From a virus, in IMG/VR virus record IMGVR_UViG_3300027821_000012, positions 1 through 40,151 of that record: a stretch of 40,151 bases of DNA; one strand, given 5' to 3'. The notes beneath the pieces are model-generated. The model was not told where the DNA came from. It saw nothing but the letters and a program-made list of their open reading frames with translations, and searched no databases. A program made the position numbers and the translations under genes. Positions 28,401 to 35,726 of this stretch are shown one piece after another. Numbering within the stretch: the stretch's first letter is position 1; each line of letters starts with the position of its first letter.

Positions 28401-31068
28401 AGTTCATACCGGCGAACTTCTCGAAGACATTACCCATAATTCTGAGAGCAAAAGCGATTCCGATGAGTCCAATACCGGCCGCGATCATCCGCTCTGTGGG
28501 CATACCCTCAACCCCCGTTGCGATCAGGCCGAGAGATATAGCTACGGCACCGAGACCCTTTCCTAGCTCCTTCAAATTCATACCGCCGAATTGCTTTACA
28601 GCCAGAGCCATAAGGTTAAGACCGATAGCAAGAGCAGTAACGCCGATGCCCGCTCGAATAAGACCTGGCGCTCCCTTACCTAGAGGACCAGCAGCGGCTG
28701 CGAGAATGGCGAGCGAACCTCCAACTCCAGCCAAACCCTTGCCAAGCTGATTCCAATCCAATCGACTGAGCGCAAGAACCGCCAGCGCCATAAGGTCCAT
28801 AGCGAAAGCCAGCTCGATTAGAGCGGCAGAAATAACCGGAAGCTTGATGAAGCCGGTCGTCTTTGTCGTAGCGGTAAGGATCGCCATTGCGCCCAGAAGC
28901 TGACCGAACGCGACGGTCATCCCTGCGAGAGCGGACTTAAGCTTCTCGGGATCGACGAACGACAGTCCGATCACAGATGCAGTAAGAAATGCGACTGCCT
29001 TTGCGATCTTCAAGAGTGTGTCGGCCTTGATGTTTGTTTGTAGAGCCTTTAGTGAACCCGTCAAATTATCGAACATACCTGACAGATTCTTGACGAACCC
29101 TCCGCCCGTATTACTGAGCTGCTCAAGGAGAGACCCCTTGCCTAGGAAGCGCTTCAGAATAACGAACATGCCTCCGAGAAGACCGGTTCGAATAACGGAG
29201 AGAATGGGCTCGAAACTCATAGTGGACGCAGCTTTGCCAATAGCTGTTCCGAAACCTTGAATCAACTGGATGATCTTGTCGAGTGCGGGCTGAATATCGG
29301 CGTTCGCGATCGAATCGGTGAACCTACTCCAAGCTTTCTCAATAGCCTCGACCAACTGCTTAAACGGAGTGAACGCCTTGGTCATTCCGCCTACTTGATC
29401 AGAAACTCCCCCGGAGGAAAGTCCCGAAAATAGAGTGACAAGAGCATCCTTCAACTTGAGAATCATCTGAAGAGGCTTGGAAAGAGAATCGCCAATCTTT
29501 CCGAAGAACTCAGAGACCTTGCTGCCCTTCTTCAACCATTTATCGAAAGCTACAATCAGATCACCAAGGTTGCCCGTAAACTTCAGAACACCACCGTTAC
29601 CAGCTCCAACAGAATGGAAAAGGTGCTCGAACATCGTAAATATACCCTTGACAATCTGCTTACCAATATCGAGAAGCGCAAACACGCCTCGGAACGTCTT
29701 CCTCAAGTTCTCGATGGTCTGAGTACTTGGCTTCATAGCTTCAGCGAGATGCTGGAATCTTAGCGTGAGCTCATAAAGTTGTTTTCCCGTCTTCGCAGGG
29801 AAAATATCCCGGAATGCCTTACCGATAGGCGTCAAAATTTGCTTTAGAGCTTCAAACGCTGTCTTGATAGCGTTGATCAAAACGGTTCTTCCACCAAGTT
29901 CCTTCCAATCAGCCAACACCTTGTTACGGGCATTCGAGCTAGCGTTGATGAAACCGTTGATCGTGTTCGAAAGGGCGGTAAAGGTCGTTTTGGCCTCACC
30001 AAAGTTACCAAATATAACCTGCCAGGTCTGAGCCCAACCCGAGCCGGCGGTCTCCTTCGCGACATCGAGAACTTGTGAAAGTGTCTTGACCTCGGTCGCG
30101 GCATGCATGGCGGTATTTGCCGTCTGCTGAATCGCTTTGATCTGCGTTTCGTTGAATCCCATAGCAGCGAGCTCAGCATCAGACAGATCGCCAGTGAACT
30201 GCTTAAGAGTGGTAGTAAGAACTTTCGATGTCAACCAAGATTGCTGACCCGGTTTTGCCTGCATCGATTGCCGGAAAGACTCTCCATGAATCGACACATT
30301 CTTCATCGGGCCTTCGAGTTTGACGGCGCCCTTTTGCAAAGTGCCCATAGCTTCGGCCGTCTGGGCAAGTGCTCTCTGGAAGACCGTACCGCCCATACCC
30401 GCATTGACAACCGAGTTCCAGTCCTGCAGCCCGACTCGTCCTGCAGATATGGCCTGAGAAAGCTGATACATCGCTGTAGAAGCCTGCTCTGCATTCGAAC
30501 CCGAGAGAGCAGCTAGGTTAGCGATACCTTTGATCGAAGCGGTTGAAGTCTTGAGATCCACACCAGCAGCCGTGAATGTGCCGATGTTCTTGGCCATCTG
30601 GCTGAAGTTGTAGATCGTCTTGTCAGAGTACTTATTCAGATCGAGCAGAGCAGAGTTGACGTCCTTGAGAGTTGCGCCTGAGGCCTGCGTGTTGGCCAGA
30701 ATCGTCTGAACAGCATTCAGATTCGTCGCATACTCTTGAAAACCCTGAATAAGAGGTTGAAGTGTGAATGACTTTACGAACTGAGCTCCTGATCGAACAG
30801 CAGACGCAGCAATATTTCCCAGAACACTGATAGCCACGAGCTGCATCGCACGAAGACGTTTCTGAACGTTCTCGGCTGCGTCACCGATTCGATTAAGTTG
30901 GAAGTGACCCACTGCGCGACTAACACTCTCGAGTCCAGCACCAGCGTCTTTGAACGTCAATGCCTTCTTCAACTTGTCGAGTGAATTGATAGTATCGTTT
31001 ACGCCTCGTTCGAACTTACTCGACTCGAAACTCATTGCTACGACTTTATCGTCAATAGGAGTCGCCAT
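25432..31068 (-). CDS. Tail tape measure protein
   Basis: 1878 residues from the ATG at 31068 (MATPIDDKVVAMSFESSKFE), overlapping the upstream stop as TAATG. The N-terminal ~300 residues carry the phage-tail tape-measure core (ISVLGNIAASAVRSGAQFVK, QTILANTQASGATLKDVNSA, IAALSGSNAEQASTAMYQLS, GLQDWNSVVNAGMGG). The middle (~600-1000) has repeated hydrophobic helices LxxLGKGLxxVGxSL; about 1000-1250 has repeats around IxxNIGxVxxAGxNxLxxLL; a C-terminal coiled coil and two copies of SPSKVFxxxGxYxxxGFxxG follow. It sets tail length (long tail expected) and may reach the membrane at injection. No lysozyme or peptidase domain was seen. Confidence 0.95.
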   Translation of the reverse strand: MATPIDDKVVAMSFESSKFERGVNDTINSLDKLKKALTFKDAGAGLESVSRAVGHFQLNRIGDAAENVQKRLRAMQLVAISVLGNIAASAVRSGAQFVKSFTLQPLIQGFQEYATNLNAVQTILANTQASGATLKDVNSALLDLNKYSDKTIYNFSQMAKNIGTFTAAGVDLKTSTASIKGIANLAALSGSNAEQASTAMYQLSQAISAGRVGLQDWNSVVNAGMGGTVFQRALAQTAEAMGTLQKGAVKLEGPMKNVSIHGESFRQSMQAKPGQQSWLTSKVLTTTLKQFTGDLSDAELAAMGFNETQIKAIQQTANTAMHAATEVKTLSQVLDVAKETAGSGWAQTWQVIFGNFGEAKTTFTALSNTINGFINASSNARNKVLADWKELGGRTVLINAIKTAFEALKQILTPIGKAFRDIFPAKTGKQLYELTLRFQHLAEAMKPSTQTIENLRKTFRGVFALLDIGKQIVKGIFTMFEHLFHSVGAGNGGVLKFTGNLGDLIVAFDKWLKKGSKVSEFFGKIGDSLSKPLQMILKLKDALVTLFSGLSSGGVSDQVGGMTKAFTPFKQLVEAIEKAWSRFTDSIANADIQPALDKIIQLIQGFGTAIGKAASTMSFEPILSVIRTGLLGGMFVILKRFLGKGSLLEQLSNTGGGFVKNLSGMFDNLTGSLKALQTNIKADTLLKIAKAVAFLTASVIGLSFVDPEKLKSALAGMTVAFGQLLGAMAILTATTKTTGFIKLPVISAALIELAFAMDLMALAVLALSRLDWNQLGKGLAGVGGSLAILAAAAGPLGKGAPGLIRAGIGVTALAIGLNLMALAVKQFGGMNLKELGKGLGAVAISLGLIATGVEGMPTERMIAAGIGLIGIAFALRIMGNVFEKFAGMNLKQLGKGMLGVGGSLVAIAYAMELFPPEMPLIAAGLLVVSFALGRIAKAVLAMSKMGWMEIARGLAALGGALLILAGAMVLMQESVAGAAALTVVSAGIFLLSKALVSLGKQSWGQILKSLVSLAAALVIIGAAGILLTEAIPSLLGLGVALVLIGGGLALAGAGIALIGVGLSAIAVAGPTAVGILISALTQLEKALIENIKNIILGVLQIVDALAATAPKFMTAIVKILNTVVDGLIKILPKLVQLIEALVDAIVKIFHDKQDKIIQAGIDLILALLIGIRNNIGAVVKAILDIITNILNAIAKNIGRIVNAGLNVLLALIKGIASGYTKVISTAVTIVTKFLEGIANNLGKIATMGLNILAKFLGAIAGGINRVITAGANLVVNILTGIGNNIGRVATAGTNMMIRFMNALVKESLKLVDAGARAVIRFLNGIADAIDKYEPEMIRAGNRIGIAIAKGIIKGMAGSAKDVAKAGIDLAKGAVGGIAGHLGFNSPAKALIPIGQGIGEGMAMGMDDHKNVIDSAIAMSKNLISSVTNILGIASPSKVFFQIGQYVTQGFAEGIRGSADDIKNAWAEMDQKLLETARGARETIASERAKLKDEMAQAKPDAAAVKKAQDIISQNQALLDKSVAGHILLTQTLAYTKGQLMGLANQYDSVATKLDAAQKKLADLKKERDAAIQGFTDQYSTLPDVVTTDAEGNAIDQLATYEDALKHQADAVAAYQSTLDQLRALGLDDATYQKLLEEGTADQQFATQLLAGGKTAVQGLNTLDAQLKKNATVLAQHAGHNLKDAGVAAAQGIVQGLKTQESTIRKEMETIARIMVKALKDELGIKSPSKVFAELGRYSMEGFSAGFSGAAGAITDAAMGALEGVKKTIGDISDAIATGIDSNPVITPILDLSQVQAQASDLASLTKMTPISTATSFGQASAISAMQQPPTTDETVGTVAGTNIKFEQNNYSPEALSEIEIYRQTNNVLSQLKTAAGIA

Positions 31069-31454
31069 TAGACTCTGGTCACCTCCTCCCACGCTTTGTT
31101 GGCCATCTCTTCAAATATAGGACGCACAGCCGGATTGATGTAGTCCCGACCTTGGACATATCCGCCCGTACCAGTTCCATGTCCATACTGAATAAGAATT
31201 GCAACGGGAATACCATCAACAACGTGGCTATTGTGGAACCTAATGGAGTAATATCCCGGTCGTTGAACGATGGAATAACTCCAAGAATTTGCAGTTTCAC
31301 TTGAGTCCATAGGTGTGGCATTTGACAACGCATTAACTCCTTGAGTGGCGTATCTCTCAAGAATTTCAAGACGTTTTGGCGCACTAAGTCTTCTCAAATA
31401 TCGTTCAGTATTCCTGAACGATCCCTTCTGAGTGAACGTAATAGGGCCCGCCAT
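31068..31454 (-). CDS. Tail completion/HK97 gp10-like protein, 128 aa
   Basis: MAGPITFTQKGSFRNTERYL, then LEILERYATQGVNALSNATP and MDSSETANSWSYSI, HNSHVVDGIPVAILIQYGHG, YVQGRDYINPAVRPIFEEMA. The TP-x-DSxxTAxSW and YGHGTGxGGxVxGRDYINPAI pattern is known from gp10-like proteins of head-tail or tail completion, and I recall it just before tape measure genes in gut siphophages. GGAGTAAGC precedes the ATG. Role: tail assembly, inferred. Confidence 0.7.
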   Translation of the reverse strand: MAGPITFTQKGSFRNTERYLRRLSAPKRLEILERYATQGVNALSNATPMDSSETANSWSYSIVQRPGYYSIRFHNSHVVDGIPVAILIQYGHGTGTGGYVQGRDYINPAVRPIFEEMANKAWEEVTRV

Positions 31455-31456
31455 GC

Positions 31457-32341
31457 TTACTCCGCGGTAAGACGAAGGACCACGATACCGGGATCACCAG
31501 CAGCATAGCCCTTACCGCTTCCGTAAACCGTTGGAAGACCATTGAGTAGAGTGGCCTTTCCTCCACCACCGCCACCAGGAATGATGGCAGGAAATGGAGA
31601 AGTGAGACCACCATCGACTGCAATCGGTTGACCAGAACAGTAATAGCTGAGATCGGTTGAGTTGTACGACCCACGACCTCCGGCGCCAGCCGTCAAATAT
31701 AGATTAGGAGCAGCTCCGTACTTACCTTGCCCTCCTCCGCCTCCACCAGCACCAGCTCCGATACCATTCGCGTATGCGCCATCTCCACCACTCATAGCAA
31801 TCGGAGGAGTAGTGATGTTAGCGTTCGCATAGGTCCACCCCTGGTTACCACCTCCTCCTGCTGCGGATCGACCACCGAGACCACCGTATCCACCCCAACC
31901 TTGCGGGTCCCCGGTCGTCGAGTTGACACGAACGCCGTATCCACCTGTACCACCAGACGCTTGGGCGGTGTTGGTGTTAAAAGACGAATATCCGCCGTTT
32001 CCTCCGTCAGTTACAAGAGAAATGTTGCTGGCGTGATTGTTTCCTCTTCCCCCACCAACACCAACAACAACCGGAACTGTTGCTGGCAGCTGCGACAAGA
32101 GACCTTGAACGCGATGAAGTCCTCCCCCACCTCCTCCTCCACCGTAGATTCGGAGCAAGTTTCCAGCATTTGCGCTGTCAATACCGCCACCAGCTCCGCC
32201 TCCGGCGCCGATAACGATTACATCGAAAAGCTTATACCCCAACGCCAAATATGTAGCTGGAATGAAGTTCTGATTCGCGGCGAACGTCAGGACAATGGGA
32301 TCGGGAAGATATAGCGTTCCTGAGAGTTCGAACCTAGGCAT
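31457..32341 (-). CDS. Glycine-rich tail adhesin-like protein
   Basis: 294 residues from the ATG at 32341 (MPRFELSGTLYLPDPIVLTF). After ~60 residues come about ten glycine-rich motifs separated by polar turns: [68 protein letters not shown]; the end is DPGIVVLRLTAE. This resembles adhesins that pack polyglycine-II helices, such as the tip protein of phage S16 (family knowledge). Probably a receptor-binding protein paired with the collar fibre upstream. Unusual place, between tail tube and tape measure genes. Confidence 0.6.
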   Translation of the reverse strand: MPRFELSGTLYLPDPIVLTFAANQNFIPATYLALGYKLFDVIVIGAGGGAGGGIDSANAGNLLRIYGGGGGGGGLHRVQGLLSQLPATVPVVVGVGGGRGNNHASNISLVTDGGNGGYSSFNTNTAQASGGTGGYGVRVNSTTGDPQGWGGYGGLGGRSAAGGGGNQGWTYANANITTPPIAMSGGDGAYANGIGAGAGGGGGGQGKYGAAPNLYLTAGAGGRGSYNSTDLSYYCSGQPIAVDGGLTSPFPAIIPGGGGGGKATLLNGLPTVYGSGKGYAAGDPGIVVLRLTAE

Positions 32342-32342
32342 G

Positions 32343-33032
32343 TCAGCCGTCCAGACATATGATGTACGGAACGAACACGGTTGGCTGAACGTTCTCGTGC
32401 GCTCCACTACCTCCCGTGGCCTTCGTCACGAGGTCAGAACTGGTTGTGGTGTTGGCCTTGGCAGGAGCAGTCGTGCTACCAACAGCCGTGCCCGCTCCGT
32501 TGGAGTTGTGAGTATGCGACGGCATCTCCGCGATGGTGATGACGTGAGTCTCTTCACCTGTCTTTCCCGCAAGAGTGATAGCAACAGCACGAGTCATGCG
32601 ATTAGCTCGAGTACCTCCCGGCATCTGATCCAGGCCCGCCGGAACAAGACCTCTCATATCAGGAACACGGAAGTTGGCCACTCCAGGATCACTAGCTCCT
32701 CCGAAAGTGCGCCATGCTGCAGCGATGTTGCCTGCTGCGAGAGGGTGTTGTGCAACAACGTAAACCGCACCGTCAGCCCAAACCCATGTTCCATAAGTAG
32801 CGGGATTTGGAAGAACACTCCCCGGCCACAGACGCATTTCGCCTGGAATGAACGTTCCTCCAGGACCAACGGGACCCACCGGACCAGGTGGACCCACCAC
32901 AGACCCAGCATTGATCGGCGTTCCGTCTCTACGAGTCAAATATAGAGTTCCACCGGTAACTGTTCCACCGACAATAGACTCATCTTCGATCTCTTGCATT
33001 CTTTCCGCCGTGTACCCCGTGATTGTCGCCAT
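32343..33032 (-). CDS. Tail fibre protein with short collagen stretch and tail-collar domain
   Basis: 229 residues; GGAGGTGAG just before the ATG. N-terminal ITGYTAERMQEIEDESIVGG attachment-type segment, then GTVTGGTLYLTRRDGTPINA, a short collagen stretch GPPGPVGPVGPGG (~47-59), and a tail-collar region: FIPGEMRLWPGS, WVWADGAVYVV, NFRVPDMRGLVPAGLDQ, EMPSHTHNSNGAG and VQPTVFVPYIICL at the end. The His pair in SHTHN is typical of phage collar/fibre tips and could bind metal. A receptor-binding fibre is the likely role. Confidence 0.8.
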   Translation of the reverse strand: MATITGYTAERMQEIEDESIVGGTVTGGTLYLTRRDGTPINAGSVVGPPGPVGPVGPGGTFIPGEMRLWPGSVLPNPATYGTWVWADGAVYVVAQHPLAAGNIAAAWRTFGGASDPGVANFRVPDMRGLVPAGLDQMPGGTRANRMTRAVAITLAGKTGEETHVITIAEMPSHTHNSNGAGTAVGSTTAPAKANTTTSSDLVTKATGGSGAHENVQPTVFVPYIICLDG

Positions 33033-33041
33033 CTCACCTCC

Positions 33042-33854
33042 CTAGCCCGATCCGCTGACGTTTGTGGACGAAATTTGATACGTATCCGGATCGACAACCA
33101 CAACATCGGCATCATCAATCTGGAATTCGGTATCGCTCACCATAGAAATATAAGTGTCTGAATAGTCGATCGCAGACCAGGTACCATCACCGTGATCAAC
33201 GATGAGTAGAGCGCCCAAATATCCGAAGTATTCGGCGAGCTCTTCAATCGACGGAAGAATAGGACTAGTCGCTTCTGTTCCATACAAAGATGACTCGATG
33301 AGATTCAAGACTTCGGGAGGAGTTTTAGTCGAATCGATCGAAATATGAACAGTTGGACGATGTCCTGTAATCTTAGGTGGGGTTCCTGTCAGTGTCCAGG
33401 TAAGCTCGATGGGTTGCACCGATGAGTCTTGCAAGGTTGTATACCCGATGCTTTCGGGATCCGCGATAACGTTGTACAGAATATGGATCTTGTATCCGAA
33501 GTCATGACCTTCGAGTGCGTTACCCACTCGAGTTCGATAGGTGAGGCTAAAACTTTTTGCTGGCTGATTATGAAACGAGAACCCAGGGGAAGGCCTGGCA
33601 ATTCCGTTTACGTCTTCGAAGGCGTCGGGATAGGTAATAGCCTTTAGTTTTGCCGAAAAATCCCCCGGGGTAAAATTCACCAAATAACGAACCCCATCGA
33701 GAGTAAACACCTTGACTTCATTGTCCGAAGATTCTTCAACACCAGTAAGACCGTTCCACGCAACCGCTGTACCATCTTCGAGATACAAAACTCCTCGATC
33801 AACTCCAAGTTGATACAACCGTTCATCTAGTTTGTCCCACACAAGAGTTGCCAC
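33042..33854 (-). CDS. Second tail-tube-like protein (paralog of major tail protein)
   Basis: 270 residues, GTG start after AAAGGGGGTGAC. It aligns along its length with the product of 34435-35091: MATLVWDKLDERLYQLGVDR against MAPLTWDQVGDRFYETGVDR, AWNGLT, AITYPDAFEDVNG against ALTYPDEFAECDG, APSPG/ARPSPG, SLTYRTRVGN and DSTK. It has an extra C-terminal ~50 residues (LLIVDHGDGTWSAIDYSDTY onward). Probably a specialised tail protein, at the tip or as a tube variant. Codon use here is less biased than in the major copy. Confidence 0.75.
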   Translation of the reverse strand: MATLVWDKLDERLYQLGVDRGVLYLEDGTAVAWNGLTGVEESSDNEVKVFTLDGVRYLVNFTPGDFSAKLKAITYPDAFEDVNGIARPSPGFSFHNQPAKSFSLTYRTRVGNALEGHDFGYKIHILYNVIADPESIGYTTLQDSSVQPIELTWTLTGTPPKITGHRPTVHISIDSTKTPPEVLNLIESSLYGTEATSPILPSIEELAEYFGYLGALLIVDHGDGTWSAIDYSDTYISMVSDTEFQIDDADVVVVDPDTYQISSTNVSGSG

Positions 33855-33866
33855 GTCACCCCCTTT

Positions 33867-34409
33867 CTATCCTTTAGTGCCTAGCTGAGCCTTCCTCCGA
33901 GCATTAAGTTCACGATTCCGAGCTCCAATTTCCGCTCTAGTCATCTTTCTCGGCTTGGCGGACTTGATGTTACACACTCGAATCAACGTGAACAATCGGT
34001 TTAGATGCCAATACTGACATTCGAACGGAATGGTAAACGTAACCATCCAGTAATAGATGAGCTCCGCAGTAATCACTTCACGACTTTGTGGGGCGCCAGG
34101 AGGTTCGTTGAACCACGTAGCTGTCATCTTAGCGTCAAGATAGGCGTTTATGGCCTCCAAATTCTCTTCAGAGAGTCTGGAGAAAATTTCCTCTGGAACT
34201 TTGGGGGTCAACGTCATGCATCTTATGTAGTCTAGAACTTGTTCGGACGTCTTCTCAGTTTTGCCTAGAAACGGAATTTCGTGTTTTGACTCCCATTTTG
34301 ACAGTGAGACCAGAGAATGCTCTAGCTCCAAGGTGAAATCACCTTCGGTGACGAATTCAGTTGCTTTTTCGTCATACATTTCAGGACCCGGAACGACAAT
34401 AGTAAGCAT
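33867..34409 (-). CDS. Putative tail assembly protein (chaperone position), 180 aa
   Basis: ATG at 34409 after [32 protein letters not shown], then [80 protein letters not shown] and a basic tail ([12 protein letters not shown]). I recall close relatives in siphophages between the major tail protein and tape measure genes. No slippery sequence or second overlapping frame typical of gpG/gpGT was recognised. Chaperone role is positional inference. Confidence 0.65.
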   Translation of the reverse strand: MLTIVVPGPEMYDEKATEFVTEGDFTLELEHSLVSLSKWESKHEIPFLGKTEKTSEQVLDYIRCMTLTPKVPEEIFSRLSEENLEAINAYLDAKMTATWFNEPPGAPQSREVITAELIYYWMVTFTIPFECQYWHLNRLFTLIRVCNIKSAKPRKMTRAEIGARNRELNARRKAQLGTKG

Positions 34410-34434
34410 TCTCTAGTCTCCTGTCGAAGAGAGA

Positions 34435-35091
34435 TTACGGACCGGCGAAGAGTGCGATGACCGCGTCCGGCATCGGAAGAGCGGCCTCGACCGAGGCCTT
34501 TCCGTACAGCAGGTCCTCCAGAGCAGCCAGATCGGTTGCATCGACCTTGGTGGAATCGATGGTGATCTGAGATGTCGGCTTGAGATTCGTGACGGGAACG
34601 GGTTGGGTGGTGACTTCCCAGCTGAAGGTGATCGCTTCCGGGGAGTCGTTGATTGTGGCGTATGCCCTCTCCGACGGAGCGGCCTGAGCTCCGTAGACGA
34701 GGTGTAGCTTGTAGCCATGATCCGCCCCGTCCACGTCGTTGCCGACCTTCGTCCGGTAGCTCAGACCGAAGATCTTCCGACCCTGCTGACCGACGGCGAC
34801 TCCCGGAGACGGAGCGGCCGTGCCATCGCACTCCGCGAATTCGTCCGGGTAGGTGAGCGCCTCGATGGTGGCCCCGAACTCCTCTGCCGACACGAGGTTC
34901 AGGTACTTGATGTTGTCTGCGTACTGCGGATTCGAGTCCGCTCCGGACGGCGACTCGGTGACCGTGGTGAGGCCGTTCCACGCGTAGCCCTTGTTGTACA
35001 CTCCCGCAGCGTCCGGGATATACAGAACTCCGCGATCCACACCCGTTTCGTAGAACCGATCGCCGACCTGGTCCCATGTGAGAGGGGCCAT
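34435..35091 (-). CDS. Major tail (tube) protein
   Basis: 218 residues, AAGGAAGGAC before the ATG. MAPLTWDQVGDRFYETGVDR, GYAWNGLTTVTESPSGADSN, EEFGATIEALTYPDEFAEC, APSPGVAVGQQGRKIFGLSY, HGYKLHLVYGAQAAPSERAY, ITIDSTKVDA and LPMPDAVIALF. Typical tail-tube protein size and position. The gene is visibly richer in G and C, with C/G-ending codons, than its neighbours, as expected for an abundant virion protein. Has a tandem paralog at 33042-33854. Confidence 0.85.
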   Translation of the reverse strand: MAPLTWDQVGDRFYETGVDRGVLYIPDAAGVYNKGYAWNGLTTVTESPSGADSNPQYADNIKYLNLVSAEEFGATIEALTYPDEFAECDGTAAPSPGVAVGQQGRKIFGLSYRTKVGNDVDGADHGYKLHLVYGAQAAPSERAYATINDSPEAITFSWEVTTQPVPVTNLKPTSQITIDSTKVDATDLAALEDLLYGKASVEAALPMPDAVIALFAGP

Positions 35092-35104
35092 GTCCTTCCT
35101 TTCC

Positions 35105-35404
35105 CTAGAAGTATACTACGTAGACGTCGTGATTGAGTTCATCAGCTGTGAAGAAACGGTTGAACGACGACATTCGCAAAGCAGCAACTTTCGCTGGAAT
35201 TGCACTATCCGGATCGCGATCGATTACGGTGACCATGTACCGCAAGGTCTGCTTATACGGATCGTTATCCGCGAAAAAAGTGGTTGCGAAATCTCGTTTG
35301 TAGACGATACACGGATACTTCAGCTGAACGTTAGTTGGTGGCTGAAAATATACGTTCGGAGCGAGGGCCTCAAGGATCTGGTGGAGTTCTACGCGTTGGC
35401 CCAT
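35105..35404 (-). CDS. Head-tail joining / tail terminator-like protein, 99 aa
   Basis: GGGAGGTGTACA before the ATG at 35404. MGQRVELHQILEALAPNVYF, QPPTNVQLKYPCIVYKRDF, YMVTVIDRDPDSAIPAKVAA and LNHDVYVVYF. Size, fold pattern and location just before the major tail gene match tail terminators. Overlaps the upstream gene by 35 bases. Assignment by position and remembered relatives. Confidence 0.7.
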   Translation of the reverse strand: MGQRVELHQILEALAPNVYFQPPTNVQLKYPCIVYKRDFATTFFADNDPYKQTLRYMVTVIDRDPDSAIPAKVAALRMSSFNRFFTADELNHDVYVVYF

Positions 35405-35714
35405 TGTACACCTCCCCTAGTCGCAGAAGGAGGCGAGGGCTCTGGACTTCGACGCTGGAAACGGTCCACAGAACCCCCGCCCACTCCACGTAGCGAATGG
35501 CAAAGATATGATCGATAGCAAATTCGTCAGCCACGATAGATATCGAGTTTTGGACGCTAAGATTCGGATTGAGATTCTCACCTTCGCGGAGTTCTCGAGA
35601 ATTGCGAACAACATCTCCGTAATATGTTTGCTCCGTGATCTCATCTGTCCATACGCCTGGCGCCGTCTCTATTTGTTCGCCGGCATAACCGACGCGACCA
35701 AAGAACCTTGCCAT
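35370..35714 (-). CDS. Head-tail connector-like protein, 114 aa
   Basis: MARFFGRVGYAGEQIETAPG, VWTDEITEQTYYGDVVRNSR, ISIVADEFAIDHIFAIRYVE and VEVQSPRLLLRLGEVYNGPT. Beta-rich, as in phage stopper or connector proteins; related proteins sit at the same place in other siphophages as I recall. The start is the ATG at 35714 after AAGGTAGGTCC. Confidence 0.65.
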   Translation of the reverse strand: MARFFGRVGYAGEQIETAPGVWTDEITEQTYYGDVVRNSRELREGENLNPNLSVQNSISIVADEFAIDHIFAIRYVEWAGVLWTVSSVEVQSPRLLLRLGEVYNGPTRRTPPDP

Positions 35715-35726
35715 GGAGGACCTACC

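Noticed and set aside
33867-34409. Programmed frameshift for a tail assembly chaperone pair
   Set aside because: No overlapping second frame or convincing slippery heptamer was seen at the end of this gene; the next gene has its own ribosome site and is a tail-tube paralog.
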